The notes beneath the pieces are model-generated. The model was not told the DNA's origin, did no database searches, and saw only the letters and a list, made by a program, of their open reading frames with translations. The position numbers and the translations under genes were made by a program. A stretch of DNA of 64,000 nucleotides from Pseudomonas paralactis (GTDB lineage Bacteria > Pseudomonadota > Gammaproteobacteria > Pseudomonadales > Pseudomonadaceae): the NCBI RefSeq assembly GCF_001439735.1, contig NZ_JYLN01000001.1, positions 62,001 to 126,000 on the forward strand. Direction: 5' to 3'. Positions 39,186 to 49,386 of the stretch are shown piece by piece; within the stretch, counting starts at the first letter, position 1, and every line of letters starts with the position of its first letter.

Positions 39186-41582
39186 TTAATGCGTGCTAAT
39201 TCTTTCCTTGGAATCTGACTCGCGTTTTTCGTCCTTCGCGACTATCTCCGGAGCTACATCCGGCAAGGGTTCCAGCGCGTATTGCAGCGCAATTTGCAGG
39301 ACCTCGTCAATCCATTTAACCGGTTTAATCTGAAGATCCTGCTTGATGTTGTCAGGAATTTCCTTCAAGTCGCGAACATTCTCTTCAGGAATGATCACCG
39401 TCTTGATTCCACCTCGGTGTGCCGCAAGCAGTTTCTCTTTCAGACCACCGATGGCCAGTACCTGACCACGCAGGGTAATTTCCCCGGTCATTGCGACATC
39501 GGCGCGCACCGGAATGCCAGTCAATGCCGACACCAGCGCCGTGCACATGCCTACGCCCGCGCTAGGGCCGTCCTTCGGAGTCGCCCCTTCCGGCATATGG
39601 ATATGGGTGTCGTGCTTCTCGTGAAAGTCCAGAGGAATGCCCAGGCTTCGCGCGCGGCTACGCACCACAGTCTGCGCGGCGGTAATGGATTCGACCATTA
39701 CGTCGCCCAGGGAGCCGGTTTTGATCAACTGGCCTTTGCCCGGAATCACCGCAGCTTCGATGGTGAGCAATTCGCCACCCACCTGGGTCCACGCCAGGCC
39801 AGTCACCTGCCCGACCTGATCCTGCTGCTCGGCCAGGCCGTAGCGGAATTTTTTCACACCCAGGAAGTGCTCCAGGGAGTCAGCCACCACTTTCACCGAG
39901 AAACGCTTCTCCAGGGCGTGTTCCTTGACCGCCTTGCGGCAAATCTTCGCGATCTGGCGCTCCAGGCCCCGTACGCCGGCCTCGCGGGTGTAATAACGCA
40001 CGATGTCGCGGATCGCCTCGACCTCAAATTCGATCTCACCCTTCTTAAGGCCATTGGCCGAAATCTGCTTGGGCGCGAGGTATTTGACGGCGATATTGAT
40101 CTTCTCGTCTTCGGTGTAACCCGGCAGACGAATCACCTCCATCCGGTCCAGCAAGGCTGGCGGAATGTTCATGGAGTTGGAGGTGCACAGGAACATTACG
40201 TCAGACAAGTCGTAGTCGACTTCCAGGTAATGGTCGTTGAAGTTGTGATTCTGCTCGGGGTCGAGTACTTCAAGCAGCGCCGAGGCAGGATCGCCACGCA
40301 TATCGCTGCCCATTTTGTCGATTTCATCGAGCAGGAACAGCGGGTTGCGCACGCCCACTTTTGTCATCTTTTGAATCAATCTTCCTGGCATCGAACCGAT
40401 GTAAGTACGGCGATGACCACGGATTTCCGCCTCGTCACGCACCCCGCCCAGGGCCATGCGCACAAACTTGCGGTTAGTGGCACTGGCAATCGACTCGGCC
40501 AGGGAGGTTTTACCCACACCCGGTGGGCCGACCAGGCACAACACCGGACCACGGATCTTTTTCACGCGCTTTTGCACGGCGAGGTATTCGAGGATGCGCT
40601 CTTTGACTTCTTCAAGACCGTAGTGGTCGGCATCGAGGATTTCTTCGGCGCGGGCCAGATCCAGGCGTACCTTGGTCTGGGCCTTCCACGGCACCTGCAC
40701 CAGCCAATCGATGTAGGAGCGCACCACGGTGGCTTCGGCCGACATAGGCGACATCTGCTTGAGCTTGTTCAGCTCGGCAGTGGCCTTGGTCAAGGCGTCC
40801 TTTGGCAGGCCAGCGGCATCAATGCGCTTTTTCAGCTCTTCGATTTCGTTATGGCCTTCCTCGCCGTCGCCGAGTTCTTTCTGAATGGCCTTCATCTGCT
40901 CATTCAGGTAGTACTCGCGCTGGCTGCGCTCCATTTGCTTCTTCACCCGGCCACGGATGCGTTTCTCTACCTGCAACAGGTCGATTTCGCCATCCAGCAA
41001 CGCCAACACATGCTCGACACGGGCCGACAGGTCGATGATTTCGAGGATGTCCTGCTTCTGCTCGATTTTCAGCGCCATGTGCGCGGCCATGGTATCGACC
41101 AGGCGGCTTGGCTCATCAATGCTGTTGAGGGAAGACAGGACTTCAGCCGGGACTTTCTTGCCCAACTGCACATACTGCTCGAACTGCGAGAGCAGGCTGC
41201 GCACAAACACTTCGGATTCGCGCTCGGCAGCTTCGACTTCTTCGATCAGTGCCACTTCGGCGCGCAGGTGGCCGTCCACCTCCATGAAACGCTCAACCGC
41301 ACCACGTTGCTCGCCTTCCACCAGCACCTTGACGGTGCCATCCGGCAGCTTGAGCAGTTGCAGCACAGTGGCAATGGTGCCGACGCGATACAGGGCATCT
41401 TCACCCGGATCATCATCAGCAGGATTCTTCTGGGCCAACAGCAGGATCTGCTTGTCGCCCGTCATCGCGGCCTCGAGGGCTTCGATAGACTTCTCGCGCC
41501 CCACGAACAGCGGGATAACCATGTGCGGATAGACGACGACATCACGCAACGGCAGGAGAGGCAATTCGATGGTTGTCTTCAT
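39186..41582 (-). CDS. lon: ATP-dependent protease Lon
   Basis: A 798-residue AAA+ serine protease that degrades misfolded and regulatory proteins. Substrate-binding N domain (residues 1 to about 200), AAA+ module with Walker A GPPGVGKTS and arginine-containing sensor regions, and a C-terminal protease domain with the catalytic Ser in KDGPSAGVGMC and Lys in VRDLKEIP-adjacent helix. The ATG at 41582 begins MKTTIELPLLPLRDVVVYPH, the usual start; the longer frame upstream is not used. Downstream of clpX in conserved order. Confidence 0.97.
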   Translation of the reverse strand: MKTTIELPLLPLRDVVVYPHMVIPLFVGREKSIEALEAAMTGDKQILLLAQKNPADDDPGEDALYRVGTIATVLQLLKLPDGTVKVLVEGEQRGAVERFMEVDGHLRAEVALIEEVEAAERESEVFVRSLLSQFEQYVQLGKKVPAEVLSSLNSIDEPSRLVDTMAAHMALKIEQKQDILEIIDLSARVEHVLALLDGEIDLLQVEKRIRGRVKKQMERSQREYYLNEQMKAIQKELGDGEEGHNEIEELKKRIDAAGLPKDALTKATAELNKLKQMSPMSAEATVVRSYIDWLVQVPWKAQTKVRLDLARAEEILDADHYGLEEVKERILEYLAVQKRVKKIRGPVLCLVGPPGVGKTSLAESIASATNRKFVRMALGGVRDEAEIRGHRRTYIGSMPGRLIQKMTKVGVRNPLFLLDEIDKMGSDMRGDPASALLEVLDPEQNHNFNDHYLEVDYDLSDVMFLCTSNSMNIPPALLDRMEVIRLPGYTEDEKINIAVKYLAPKQISANGLKKGEIEFEVEAIRDIVRYYTREAGVRGLERQIAKICRKAVKEHALEKRFSVKVVADSLEHFLGVKKFRYGLAEQQDQVGQVTGLAWTQVGGELLTIEAAVIPGKGQLIKTGSLGDVMVESITAAQTVVRSRARSLGIPLDFHEKHDTHIHMPEGATPKDGPSAGVGMCTALVSALTGIPVRADVAMTGEITLRGQVLAIGGLKEKLLAAHRGGIKTVIIPEENVRDLKEIPDNIKQDLQIKPVKWIDEVLQIALQYALEPLPDVAPEIVAKDEKRESDSKERISTH

Positions 41583-41723
41583 GATTTCGCCTCTATGACA
41601 GTTGATAAGTAAGCATGAAACCAAGATGGGGGTTACATGCAAAAAAAACAAGCTCAATGCCAGTAGTTAAACGCATGAATACACGCGAATTTAACCACCG
41701 CACCAAGAAAACGCCCCAAAAAA

Positions 41724-41747
41724 CAAGGGGCCCCTAAAGGCCCCTTG
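41724..41747 (-). terminator. clpX terminator
   Basis: Stem CAAGGGGCC / GGCCCCTTG with loop, followed on the minus strand by six T residues. It isolates clpPX from lon. Confidence 0.9.
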
Positions 41748-41770
41748 CTTGTACCGCAGCTGCTGAACGC

Positions 41771-43054
41771 TTACGCGTCTGGCGCAGCCTTGGCCGTCGG
41801 CTCACTGTTTTCGTAGATATACAGTGGCTTGGACTTGCCTTCGATGACGCTTTCGTCGATCACCACTTTGCTCACCTCAGACTGCGAGGGGATTTCGTAC
41901 ATGGTGTCGAGCAATACGCCTTCCAGGATCGAACGCAGGCCACGTGCACCGGTTTTGCGCTCCAGTGCCCGCTTGGCCACCGATTTGAGCGCGTCGGTAC
42001 GGAACTCGAGGTCCACGCCTTCCATCTCGAACAACTTGGCGTATTGCTTGGTCAGGGCGTTCTTCGGCTCGGTGAGGATCTGAATCAAAGCCGCCTCATC
42101 CAACTCGTCCAACGTCGCCAGGACCGGCAGACGGCCAACGAATTCCGGGATCAGACCGAACTTGACCAAATCGTCAGGCTCGACTTCACGCAGGGACTCG
42201 CCCACCTTCTTGCCTTCTTCCTTGCTGCGCACTTCCGCACTGAAACCAATGCCGCCACGGGTGGAGCGCTGCTGGATAACCTTCTCCAGGCCGGAGAACG
42301 CGCCGCCACAAATGAACAGGATGTTGCGCGTATCAACCTGAAGGAATTCCTGCTGCGGGTGCTTGCGGCCGCCTTGTGGCGGTACGGAAGCAACCGTGCC
42401 TTCGATCAGTTTCAACAGGGCCTGCTGCACGCCTTCACCGGAAACATCCCGGGTGATCGACGGGTTGTCGGACTTGCGCGAAATCTTGTCGATTTCGTCG
42501 ATGTAGACAATACCCATCTGGGCCTTCTCTACGTCGTAGTCACATTTTTGCAGCAGCTTCTGAATGATGTTCTCGACATCTTCGCCTACATAGCCAGCCT
42601 CGGTGAGGGTGGTGGCGTCGGCGATGGTGAACGGAACGTTCAGCAGGCGAGCGAGGGTTTCCGCAAGCAAGGTTTTACCCGAGCCTGTAGGACCGATCAG
42701 CAGGATGTTGCTCTTGCCGAGCTCGACCTCGTCGCCTTTCTTGTCACGCTGGTTCAGGCGCTTGTAGTGGTTGTACACCGCTACGGCCAGAACCTTCTTT
42801 GCACGCTCCTGACCAATAACGTATTGATCAAGGATGCCGCTGATTTCTTTAGGCGATGGGAGTTTATGCGCACTGCTCTCGGCCTGGGCTTCCTGCACCT
42901 CCTCGCGGATGATGTCATTGCACAGGTCGACGCATTCGTCGCAGATAAACACCGAGGGGCCGGCAATCAATTTGCGTACTTCATGCTGGCTTTTGCCACA
43001 GAAGGAGCAATAGAGCAGCTTGCCGTTGTCCTCGCCGTTGCGGGTGTCAGTCAT
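41771..43054 (-). CDS. clpX: ATP-dependent unfoldase ClpX
   Basis: A 427-residue AAA+ ATPase that recognises tagged proteins and feeds them to ClpP. The N-terminal zinc domain has [11 protein letters not shown] and CDECVDLC; Walker A is [12 protein letters not shown], Walker [11 protein letters not shown], and the ClpP-contact loop reads in the VGRLPV region. The start at 43054 ([12 protein letters not shown]) gives the standard length; upstream residues in the same frame are not homologous. clpP is 112 bases upstream on the same strand. Confidence 0.97.
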   Translation of the reverse strand: MTDTRNGEDNGKLLYCSFCGKSQHEVRKLIAGPSVFICDECVDLCNDIIREEVQEAQAESSAHKLPSPKEISGILDQYVIGQERAKKVLAVAVYNHYKRLNQRDKKGDEVELGKSNILLIGPTGSGKTLLAETLARLLNVPFTIADATTLTEAGYVGEDVENIIQKLLQKCDYDVEKAQMGIVYIDEIDKISRKSDNPSITRDVSGEGVQQALLKLIEGTVASVPPQGGRKHPQQEFLQVDTRNILFICGGAFSGLEKVIQQRSTRGGIGFSAEVRSKEEGKKVGESLREVEPDDLVKFGLIPEFVGRLPVLATLDELDEAALIQILTEPKNALTKQYAKLFEMEGVDLEFRTDALKSVAKRALERKTGARGLRSILEGVLLDTMYEIPSQSEVSKVVIDESVIEGKSKPLYIYENSEPTAKAAPDA

Positions 43055-43102
43055 TCGTTCGATCCAAATCCGATAGGCTTGCAACACAAGATGAAGGCTT
43101 AT

Positions 43103-43122
43103 GCGGGCTTTTTCAAGCCCGC
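43103..43122 (-). terminator. intercistronic hairpin between clpP and clpX
   Basis: GCGGGCTT-TTTC-AAGCCCGC stem. There is no downstream T tract on the minus strand, so it is more likely an attenuator or RNA-processing hairpin than a full terminator. Confidence 0.6.
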
Positions 43123-43166
43123 CAGTGGTCGGACATGCCGACCAGCCCTATTTTGAGCGGCTTATA

Positions 43167-43802
43167 TTAAGCGGGGCGCTTTTCGATCACTGCGTCGATC
43201 AACCCGTATTCACGGGCAGCTTCTGCGCTCATGAAATTATCACGGTTGGTATCGCGCTCGATTTCTTCCAGTGTGTGCCCGCTGTGCTTGGCCATCAGCG
43301 TGTTCAGACGCTCACGAATAAAGAGGATTTCCTTGGCATGGATTTCGATGTCCGATGCCTGGCCCTGGAAACCGCCCAATGGCTGGTGAATCATCACGCG
43401 TGAGTTAGGCAGGCAGAAACGCTTGCCTTCGGCGCCCGCTGTCAGCAGGAACGCGCCCATGCTGCAAGCCTGGCCGATACAGGTAGTCGACACATTTGGC
43501 TTGATGAACTGCATGGTGTCGTAGATCGACATCCCTGCGGTCACCGAACCACCTGGCGAGTTGATGTAAAGATGGATGTCCTTGTCCGGGTTTTCCGCTT
43601 CAAGGAACAGCAATTGCGCACAGATCAGGTTAGCCATGTAGTCCTCTACCGGGCCAACCAGAAAGATCACTCGCTCCTTGAGCAGGCGCGAGTAGATGTC
43701 GTAGGCGCGTTCGCCACGAGCGGACTGCTCGACAACCATCGGGACCAGGCCGCCAGCGGCCTGGATATCAGAGTTCTGCTGAATATAGGAATTACGGAAC
43801 AT
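43167..43802 (-). CDS. clpP: ATP-dependent Clp protease proteolytic subunit ClpP
   Basis: A 211-residue serine peptidase assembling as a 14-mer. The catalytic serine is in [11 protein letters not shown] and the histidine in [10 protein letters not shown]; the aspartate lies about 50 residues later ([14 protein letters not shown], DTNRDNFMS). Residues 1-14 are the processed propeptide. The operon order tig-clpP-clpX-lon is conserved; tig ends 91 bases upstream with its own hairpin. Confidence 0.97.
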   Translation of the reverse strand: MFRNSYIQQNSDIQAAGGLVPMVVEQSARGERAYDIYSRLLKERVIFLVGPVEDYMANLICAQLLFLEAENPDKDIHLYINSPGGSVTAGMSIYDTMQFIKPNVSTTCIGQACSMGAFLLTAGAEGKRFCLPNSRVMIHQPLGGFQGQASDIEIHAKEILFIRERLNTLMAKHSGHTLEEIERDTNRDNFMSAEAAREYGLIDAVIEKRPA

Positions 43803-43841
43803 GCTCTGCAGTTACTCCCAAATAGTCATGTCTTGAAAACG

Positions 43842-43868
43842 CATAAGCCAGCGCGAGGCTGGCTTATG
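43842..43868 (-). terminator. tig terminator
   Basis: Perfect stem CATAAGCCAGC / GCTGGCTTATG, followed on the minus strand by GCGTTTTC. Partial, so some read-through into clpP is likely. Confidence 0.8.
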
Positions 43869-43893
43869 GTTGAATTTCCAACGAGTTGGACAA

Positions 43894-45204
43894 TCAGTCG
43901 GCTTGTGCTGCTTCCGCCGGTTTGACTGCTTCTTCGTAAGAGACCGCTTTATCGGTCACCTTAGCCTTCTGCAGAACAGTATCCACAACTTGTTCTTCAA
44001 GCACAACCGAACGTACTTCGTTCAGTTGCTGGTCATTCTTGTAGTACCAAGCCACGACCTGCTCAGGCTCCTGGTAGGCCGAAGCCATTTCCTGGATCAT
44101 TTCGCGAACACGGTCTTCGTCAGGCTTGAGGTCGAACTGCTTGACCACTTCAGCCACGATCAGACCCAGCACAACGCGGCGCTTGGCTTGCTCTTCGAAC
44201 AGCTCGGCCGGCAGTTGGTCAGGCTTGATGTTGCCACCAAACTGCTGAACAGCTTGTACGCGCAGGCGATCCACTTCGTTGGACAGCAGAGCCTTTGGCA
44301 CTTCGATCGGGTTGGCGGCCAGCAGACCGTCCATGACCTGGTTCTTGACCTTGGACTTGATGGCCTGGCGCAGCTCACGCTCCATGTTCTTGCGAACTTC
44401 GGTGCGGAAACCTTCGATGCCGGTTTCCTTGATACCGAATTGAGCGAAGAACTCTTCGTTCAGCTCTGGCAGCTTAGGCTCGGAAACGCTGTTGACGGTC
44501 ACGGTGAACTCGGCGGCTTTGCCGGCCAGGTCCAGGTTCTGGTAGTCCGCCGGGAATTCCAGGTTCAGAACGCGCTCTTCGCCGGCCTTGGCGCCAACCA
44601 GACCGTCTTCAAAGCCCGGGATCATGCGGTTGGAACCCAGCACCAGCTGGGTGCCCTTGGCGGAGCCGCCAGCGAACACTTCGCCGTCAACCTTGCCAAC
44701 GAAATCGATGTTCAGTTGGTCTTCGTTCTGGGCAGCACGCTCGGTCACTTCAAAGCGAGTGTTCTGCTTGCGCAGGATTTCCAGCATGTTGTCCAGGTCC
44801 GAATCAGCCACTTCGGCGCTCAGACGCTCGATTTCGATACCTTCGAAACCAGCCACTTCGAATTCCGGGAACACTTCGAATACAGCAACGTATTCCAGGT
44901 CCTTGCCAGCTTCCAGAGACTTGGGTTCGATCGAAGGCGAGCCAGCCGGGTTCAGCTTTTGCTCGACAACCGCTTCGTAGAAAGAAGCCTGGATCACGTC
45001 ACCTACAGCTTCCTGGCGCGCATCGGCACCAAAACGACGCTTGATTTCGCTCATCGGCACTTTGCCTGGACGGAAACCAGCGATCTTGGCCTTCTGGGCA
45101 GTCTGCTGCAGACGCTTGTTGACCGCAGTCTCGATACGCTCTGCCGGCACGGTGATGCTCATGCGGCGCTCGAGAGCAGTAGTATTTTCAACAGAAACTT
45201 GCAT
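43894..45204 (-). CDS. tig: trigger factor (ribosome-associated chaperone)
   Basis: A 436-residue ribosome-bound chaperone and peptidyl-prolyl isomerase. N-terminal ribosome-binding domain with the signature [17 protein letters not shown] (residues about 43-59), central FKBP-type domain ([20 protein letters not shown]) and a helical C-terminal domain. The start at 45204 ([19 protein letters not shown]) is the family start; upstream frame is not used. First gene of the tig-clpP-clpX block. Confidence 0.96.
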   Translation of the reverse strand: MQVSVENTTALERRMSITVPAERIETAVNKRLQQTAQKAKIAGFRPGKVPMSEIKRRFGADARQEAVGDVIQASFYEAVVEQKLNPAGSPSIEPKSLEAGKDLEYVAVFEVFPEFEVAGFEGIEIERLSAEVADSDLDNMLEILRKQNTRFEVTERAAQNEDQLNIDFVGKVDGEVFAGGSAKGTQLVLGSNRMIPGFEDGLVGAKAGEERVLNLEFPADYQNLDLAGKAAEFTVTVNSVSEPKLPELNEEFFAQFGIKETGIEGFRTEVRKNMERELRQAIKSKVKNQVMDGLLAANPIEVPKALLSNEVDRLRVQAVQQFGGNIKPDQLPAELFEEQAKRRVVLGLIVAEVVKQFDLKPDEDRVREMIQEMASAYQEPEQVVAWYYKNDQQLNEVRSVVLEEQVVDTVLQKAKVTDKAVSYEEAVKPAEAAQAD

Positions 45205-45597
45205 GGATATTCCTCGTTGCACAGACGTTAGCCGGCCATTTCCGACCCCAATCAAGGGCATGCATTCTAGTGGGTCAAACTCAAGAAGTCACCCTACTGA
45301 AAATACAGCGGAAAACAGCCGACAATTTATCGGTACGAAGGCACGGATGCACCTCGCCCCGGTGACAAATACAGCCAACTGCGCCAAGGCTCTGCACCGC
45401 CGCTTCTATATAGAAGAAGCCAGTCATTGCCCTGACGCCCGACCCTGCGGACAAGACTTGCGAACAGCACGGCATCATCGAGACACACAAATACGATGAA
45501 ACACCCCGCCTTTCGACCCTGCACCTGCACTGCCGGATATACGAACCGCTAAAACCAAAAAAGGCGCCAGACTGTTAAATCTGGCGCCTTTCGAATA
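45205..45597. other. intergenic region between tig and the tRNA cluster
   Basis: No credible gene. It must contain the tig promoter (minus strand) near 45205-45280, and ends with the tRNA-His terminator hairpin at 45560-45591. Confidence 0.6.
45560..45591 (-). terminator. terminator after tRNA-His copy 2
   Basis: Stem AAAGGCGCCAGA / TCTGGCGCCTTT followed on the minus strand by six T residues. Confidence 0.9.
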
Positions 45598-45674
45598 TGG
45601 GGTGGACGAAGGGGATCGAACCCTCGACAACGGGAGTCACAATCCCGTGCTCTACCAACTGAGCTACGCCCACC
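45598..45674 (-). tRNA. tRNA-His (GTG), copy 2
   Basis: 77 nt with encoded CCA, beginning GGTGGGCGTAGCTCAGTTGG and carrying the extra 5' G that pairs with C73 of histidine tRNAs. Anticodon GTG sits in GGATTGTGACTCC. The T arm is AGGGTTCGATCCC. It is identical in sequence to copy 1 at 45892. Confidence 0.97.
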
Positions 45675-45750
45675 ATATTGCGTTAACAAAGAAACCAAAC
45701 TACTTCTTTGTTGAGCCCTGCCCCGCCTGACGGCACAGCAAAGCTTTAAT

Positions 45751-45835
45751 TGGTGCGGATGAAGAGACTCGAACTCTTACGCCTCGCGGCGCTGGAACCT
45801 AAATCCAGTGTGTCTACCAATTCCACCACATCCGC
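45751..45835 (-). tRNA. tRNA-Leu (TAG)
   Basis: 85 nt with a long variable arm and encoded CCA; starts GCGGATGTGGTGGAATTGGT. Anticodon loop TTTAGGT gives TAG, reading CUN codons. Confidence 0.96.
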
Positions 45836-45853
45836 GCTTGAAGCTCTTAAAGC

Positions 45854-45884
45854 AAAGGCGCCAGACGATTAATCTGGCGCCTTT
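45854..45884 (-). terminator. hairpin after tRNA-His copy 1
   Basis: Stem AAAGGCGCCAGA / TCTGGCGCCTTT, nearly identical to the hairpin after copy 2 but with a shorter T tract (TTTGCTTT), so it likely lets transcription continue into tRNA-Leu. Confidence 0.75.
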
Positions 45885-45891
45885 CAAAATA

Positions 45892-45968
45892 TGGGGTGGA
45901 CGAAGGGGATCGAACCCTCGACAACGGGAGTCACAATCCCGTGCTCTACCAACTGAGCTACGCCCACC
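45892..45968 (-). tRNA. tRNA-His (GTG), copy 1
   Basis: 77 nt, anticodon GTG, identical to the copy at 45598. Followed on the minus strand by a near-copy of the same hairpin, so the tRNA plus hairpin unit is duplicated around tRNA-Leu. Confidence 0.97.
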
Positions 45969-45999
45969 ATATAGCGCTACTTGTGCCAAAGCTGCCTAA

Positions 46000-46076
46000 T
46001 GGCGCACCCGGCAGGACTCGAACCTGCGACCATCCGCTTAGAAGGCGGATGCTCTATCCAGCTGAGCTACGGGCGC
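46000..46076 (-). tRNA. tRNA-Arg (TCT)
   Basis: 77 nt with encoded CCA, beginning GCGCCCGTAGCTCAGCTGGA; anticodon TCT in CCTTCTAAG. First tRNA of the minus-strand transcript Arg-His-Leu-His. Confidence 0.96.
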
Positions 46077-46351
46077 CTTATTAATCTGTACTCTTGGAGG
46101 ATTACAAACTAAGTGCTTCCAGCCTTGCAGTACAACTATTCTGCTCGACCTTCTTAACCAGTGCTAGGCTGTGCCCGACAAGTGCGACGAATAGTATAGA
46201 TGCCCCGGAAACCCGTCAAATCTTTTTTGAAAAAAACTGATTTTATTTAAGGGGTTAGGGCAATTTGCAGACCAAGCGCCTTTGCCCTCGCGCCTTGGCA
46301 TGCGAGAATGCGCGCACTTTTCTTCCCCCTCTCGATGGTTAATCACGCGTA

Positions 46352-47206
46352 ATGACTGCACAACTTATCGACGGCAAATCAATCGCCGCCAGCCTGCGCC
46401 AGCAGATCGCCAAACGAGTCACCGAGCGCAGCCAGCAAGGCCTGCGCACGCCTGGCCTCGCGGTGATCCTGGTCGGCAGCGATCCTGCCTCTCAGGTTTA
46501 TGTCTCGCACAAGCGTAAAGACTGTGAAGAGGTCGGCTTTATTTCCAAGGCCTACGACTTGCCTTCGGACACCACTCAACAGGCCCTGACCGACCTGATT
46601 GACAGCCTCAACGATGATCCGCAGATGGACGGCATCCTGCTGCAACTGCCACTGCCTGAGCACCTGGACGCCTCCAAACTGCTGGAGCGCATCCGCCCGG
46701 ACAAAGACGTCGACGGTTTCCACCCTTATAACGTCGGCCGCCTGGCCCAACGTATCCCGCTGCTGCGCCCATGCACGCCCAAGGGCATCATGACCCTGCT
46801 GGAAAGCACCGGGATCGATTTATATGGCCTGGACGCAGTCGTGGTGGGCGCCTCCAATATCGTCGGTCGCCCGATGGCCATGGAGTTGTTGCTGGCAGGC
46901 TGCACCGTGACCGTCACCCACCGCTTCACCAAGGACCTGGCCGGCCACGTGGGCCGCGCCGACCTGGTGGTGGTCGCTGCCGGCAAACCGGGCCTGGTCA
47001 AAGGTGAGTGGATCAAGGAAGGCGCCATCGTTATCGACGTGGGCATCAACCGCCAGGACGACGGCAAGCTGGTCGGCGATGTCGTCTACGATACCGCCCT
47101 GCCCCGCGCCGGCTGGATCACCCCAGTGCCCGGCGGTGTCGGCCCGATGACCCGCGCCTGCCTGTTGGAAAATACCTTGTACGCAGCAGAAACCCTGCAC
47201 GGTTAA
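46352..47206 (+). CDS. folD: methylenetetrahydrofolate dehydrogenase / cyclohydrolase
   Basis: A 284-residue bifunctional one-carbon enzyme interconverting 5,10-methylene-THF and 10-formyl-THF. Signatures are [14 protein letters not shown] (catalytic lysine), [14 protein letters not shown] and the Rossmann-fold segment [17 protein letters not shown] followed by [10 protein letters not shown]. Length equals the family norm. It is divergent from the tRNA cluster, 275 bases away, and followed by a terminator. Confidence 0.97.
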   Translation: MTAQLIDGKSIAASLRQQIAKRVTERSQQGLRTPGLAVILVGSDPASQVYVSHKRKDCEEVGFISKAYDLPSDTTQQALTDLIDSLNDDPQMDGILLQLPLPEHLDASKLLERIRPDKDVDGFHPYNVGRLAQRIPLLRPCTPKGIMTLLESTGIDLYGLDAVVVGASNIVGRPMAMELLLAGCTVTVTHRFTKDLAGHVGRADLVVVAAGKPGLVKGEWIKEGAIVIDVGINRQDDGKLVGDVVYDTALPRAGWITPVPGGVGPMTRACLLENTLYAAETLHG

Positions 47207-47221
47207 TAACCAGGCGTAATG

Positions 47222-47251
47222 AAAAAGCCCTGCCTTAGCGCGGGGCTTTTT
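47222..47251 (+). terminator. folD terminator
   Basis: AAAAGCCC / GGGGCTTTT stem with T tract. Confidence 0.88.
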
Positions 47252-47414
47252 ATTACCTGAGAAAAAACTGTTTTTTCTTAGTTTTTAAGCACTTTCATTC
47301 GGTTCTCGAAGAACATTCGACAGTTTCTGATCCATACTCCTAAAATGTAACGTCATTTGTCATATCACCCGTTCCCGAACGGTATTTCCTTACTTTTTTA
47401 GCGAGTTCATCCGC

Positions 47415-48335
47415 GTGAAAATTCGTCTCTCTATTGTCGGCCTGTTTTTCGCTTTGACAGGCACCTTCGCCCACGCCGCCGAATCCACCCTGGCCCCGCG
47501 TGATGCCTCCAAGCTGCAAATCGCTTCCGGCAGCGCCATGCTGGTGGACTTGCAAACCAATAAAGTCATTTATTCCAGCAATCCTGACGTGGTGGTTCCC
47601 ATCGCCTCCGTGAGCAAACTGATGACCGGCCTGATCGTCCTCGAAGCCAAGCAGAACATGGACGAGTACATCGACATCAACATCACCGACACGCCCGAGA
47701 TGAAAGGCGTGTTCTCCCGAGTGAAGATCGGCAGCCAGATGCCGCGCAAGGAAATGCTGCTGATTGCGCTGATGTCCTCGGAAAACCGCGCCGCCGCGAG
47801 CCTGGCCCACCACTATCCGGGTGGCTACGCGGCGTTCATTGCGGCGATGAACGCCAAGGCCAAGTCTTTGGGTATGACCAGCACCCACTACGTGGAGCCC
47901 ACCGGCCTGTCGATCCATAACGTCTCGACCGCCCGCGACCTGAGCAAGCTGCTGGCGTATGCGCGTAAATTCCCGATGCTGAGCCAGTTGAGCACCACCA
48001 AGGAAAAGACTGTGGCGTTCCGCAAGCCCAACTACACCCTGGGTTTCTCCAACACCGACCACCTGATCAACCGCGCCAATTGGGATATCAAGCTGACCAA
48101 GACCGGTTTCACCAACCAGGCCGGGCACTGCCTGGTGCTGGTCACGAGCATGGGCAACCGTCCGGTTTCGCTGGTAATTCTGGATGCCTTTGGCAAGTTC
48201 ACCCATTTTGCCGATGCCAGCCGTATTCGCAGCTGGGTCGAAACCGGCAAGGGCGGGCCAGTGCCGGATGTGGCGTTGCGCTACAAGGCTGACAAGAATC
48301 TGAAAAACCGCAATGCGGTAGAAGTGCGCCGCTAA
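47415..48335 (+). CDS. pbpG: D-alanyl-D-alanine endopeptidase PbpG (PBP7/8)
   Basis: A 306-residue periplasmic penicillin-binding protein that cuts peptide cross-links in peptidoglycan. The signal peptide ends at AHA (residue 20-21). The active-site triad is SVSK (Ser65, Lys68), SEN in LMSSENRAA and KTG in [12 protein letters not shown]. Start GTG at 47415 ([16 protein letters not shown]) gives a clean signal peptide. Single-gene unit. Confidence 0.94.
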   Translation: MKIRLSIVGLFFALTGTFAHAAESTLAPRDASKLQIASGSAMLVDLQTNKVIYSSNPDVVVPIASVSKLMTGLIVLEAKQNMDEYIDINITDTPEMKGVFSRVKIGSQMPRKEMLLIALMSSENRAAASLAHHYPGGYAAFIAAMNAKAKSLGMTSTHYVEPTGLSIHNVSTARDLSKLLAYARKFPMLSQLSTTKEKTVAFRKPNYTLGFSNTDHLINRANWDIKLTKTGFTNQAGHCLVLVTSMGNRPVSLVILDAFGKFTHFADASRIRSWVETGKGGPVPDVALRYKADKNLKNRNAVEVRR

Positions 48336-48367
48336 CCTTCACCAACATCACTGAACACCGCGAACTA

Positions 48368-48395
48368 ATGTGGGAGGGGCAAGCCTCTCCCTCAT
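48368..48395. repeat. short inverted repeat / likely pbpG terminator, REP-like
   Basis: TGTGGGAGGGGC-AAG-CCTCTCCCTCAT, an imperfect palindrome of the TGTGGGAGGGGGC REP type, followed by TTTTTATTT. It lies between two convergent genes and can terminate both. Confidence 0.7.
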
Positions 48396-48397
48396 TT

Positions 48398-49060
48398 TTA
48401 TTTGCGTTCTGCCAGAACCTTGAGCGCTTGGGCCGCCGCCCCTTCTTGCCCGGCCTGGGCCGTTGCATTCGCCGAATCGCGCCAGCGCTGCGCATCCACA
48501 TTCGCCGGCAACTGACTCGGGCGCTGAGTCACAATCGCCCAGTGCCCCGCGCTCTTCCATGCCGACTCGAAGTCGCTGAAGCTCATGATCAGCCGGCGCT
48601 CCATGCCTGAGCGCAGCAACACCGTGCTTTTCTGCTGGTTAAAGCCCACGACGACGACATAACGCGCCCCGGACCAAAAGCTGGAGTTGATCCGTGCCAT
48701 CACCGGGTAACCCGCCGCCACCTGCGCCAGCACTGCGGTCAGCTTGGCGTCCAGCGGGTACACCATCAGCCCGTATTCACGCGCCAGCACTTGCATGTTG
48801 AGTTCCAGATTCGCCTCAGCACCTGGCAGGCGCAGCGGTTTGTCCAGCAACCCCGGTGTCATGACAATGCCTTGTTGCGACAGCATGCTGGCAAGTGCCG
48901 CAGGACCGCTCTGATAAGCCTCGCTGCGAAAGGTCGGCACGCCGTTGAGCTCAACACGCTCCGGCAGGCCCGATAGCTTTGAGGGTTGGCTGGAGCAAGC
49001 TGCCAGCCCCAAGGCGACAGCCAGCAGCAAGGAAGTTTTAACGTTCGACCGTAAGCGCAA
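48398..49060 (-). CDS. C39-peptidase-like lipoprotein with catalytic Cys and His replaced
   Basis: A 220-residue lipoprotein (lipobox LAAC, Cys22). Residues 40-180 match the C39 cysteine-peptidase fold found in ABC-exporter and PelB-type proteins. Where the family has QCGPAAL it reads YQSGPAAL (Ser51 for Cys), and where it has GHYVVVVG it reads GARYVVVVGF (Arg133 for His). It therefore probably lacks peptidase activity and may bind a leader-like peptide instead. The C-terminal 40 residues (AQRWRDSANATAQAGQEGAA) are helical. Single-gene unit, convergent with pbpG. Confidence 0.78.
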   Translation of the reverse strand: MRLRSNVKTSLLLAVALGLAACSSQPSKLSGLPERVELNGVPTFRSEAYQSGPAALASMLSQQGIVMTPGLLDKPLRLPGAEANLELNMQVLAREYGLMVYPLDAKLTAVLAQVAAGYPVMARINSSFWSGARYVVVVGFNQQKSTVLLRSGMERRLIMSFSDFESAWKSAGHWAIVTQRPSQLPANVDAQRWRDSANATAQAGQEGAAAQALKVLAERK

Positions 49061-49126
49061 TTTGGACTCTCTTGATCAACTGCCGGTAAAGGCCTCGATC
49101 ATAGCCCAATCGCGCTTTCTCTATGC

Positions 49127-49226
49127 TGTAGGAGCGAGCTTGCTCGCGAAAAACGTCAACGATCACGCGAGCTTCCTGGATAAACGCGGTGCCTGTCAGT
49201 TTTTCGCGAGCAAGCTCGCTCCTACA
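49127..49226. repeat. REPIN 5 (100 bp, GTAGGAGCGAGC family)
   Basis: TGTAGGAGCGAGCTTGCTCG to CTCGCTCCTACA, exactly 100 bp, in the 326-base gap between the C39-like lipoprotein gene and the small His-rich gene. The rest of that gap holds no other recognisable element. Confidence 0.92.
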
Positions 49227-49386
49227 GAGGGCCTTAGATCTATAGCCGACAAGGACAGTAAAGCCGTGACGATAGAACAAACGAGTTGGACAGACTCGAC
49301 CATTGGTCAATAGCAGGCAACCGCCGCGTAGCTAGACTGTCCATTGAGAAGACTGTGTGTGCCCAAGTGGGCGAAAGGAGGCCAGA

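Noticed and set aside
39282..41612. 776-codon plus-strand frame opposite lon
   Set aside because: Antisense shadow of lon, whose protease and ATPase motifs are intact.
43103..43122. clpP-clpX hairpin as a full terminator
   Set aside because: No T tract on the minus strand, and clpX is normally co-transcribed with clpP.
45560..45884. the repeated AAAGGCGCCAGA hairpins as a CRISPR-like or mobile repeat
   Set aside because: Only two copies, each directly after tRNA-His, with terminator geometry; no spacers or cas genes.
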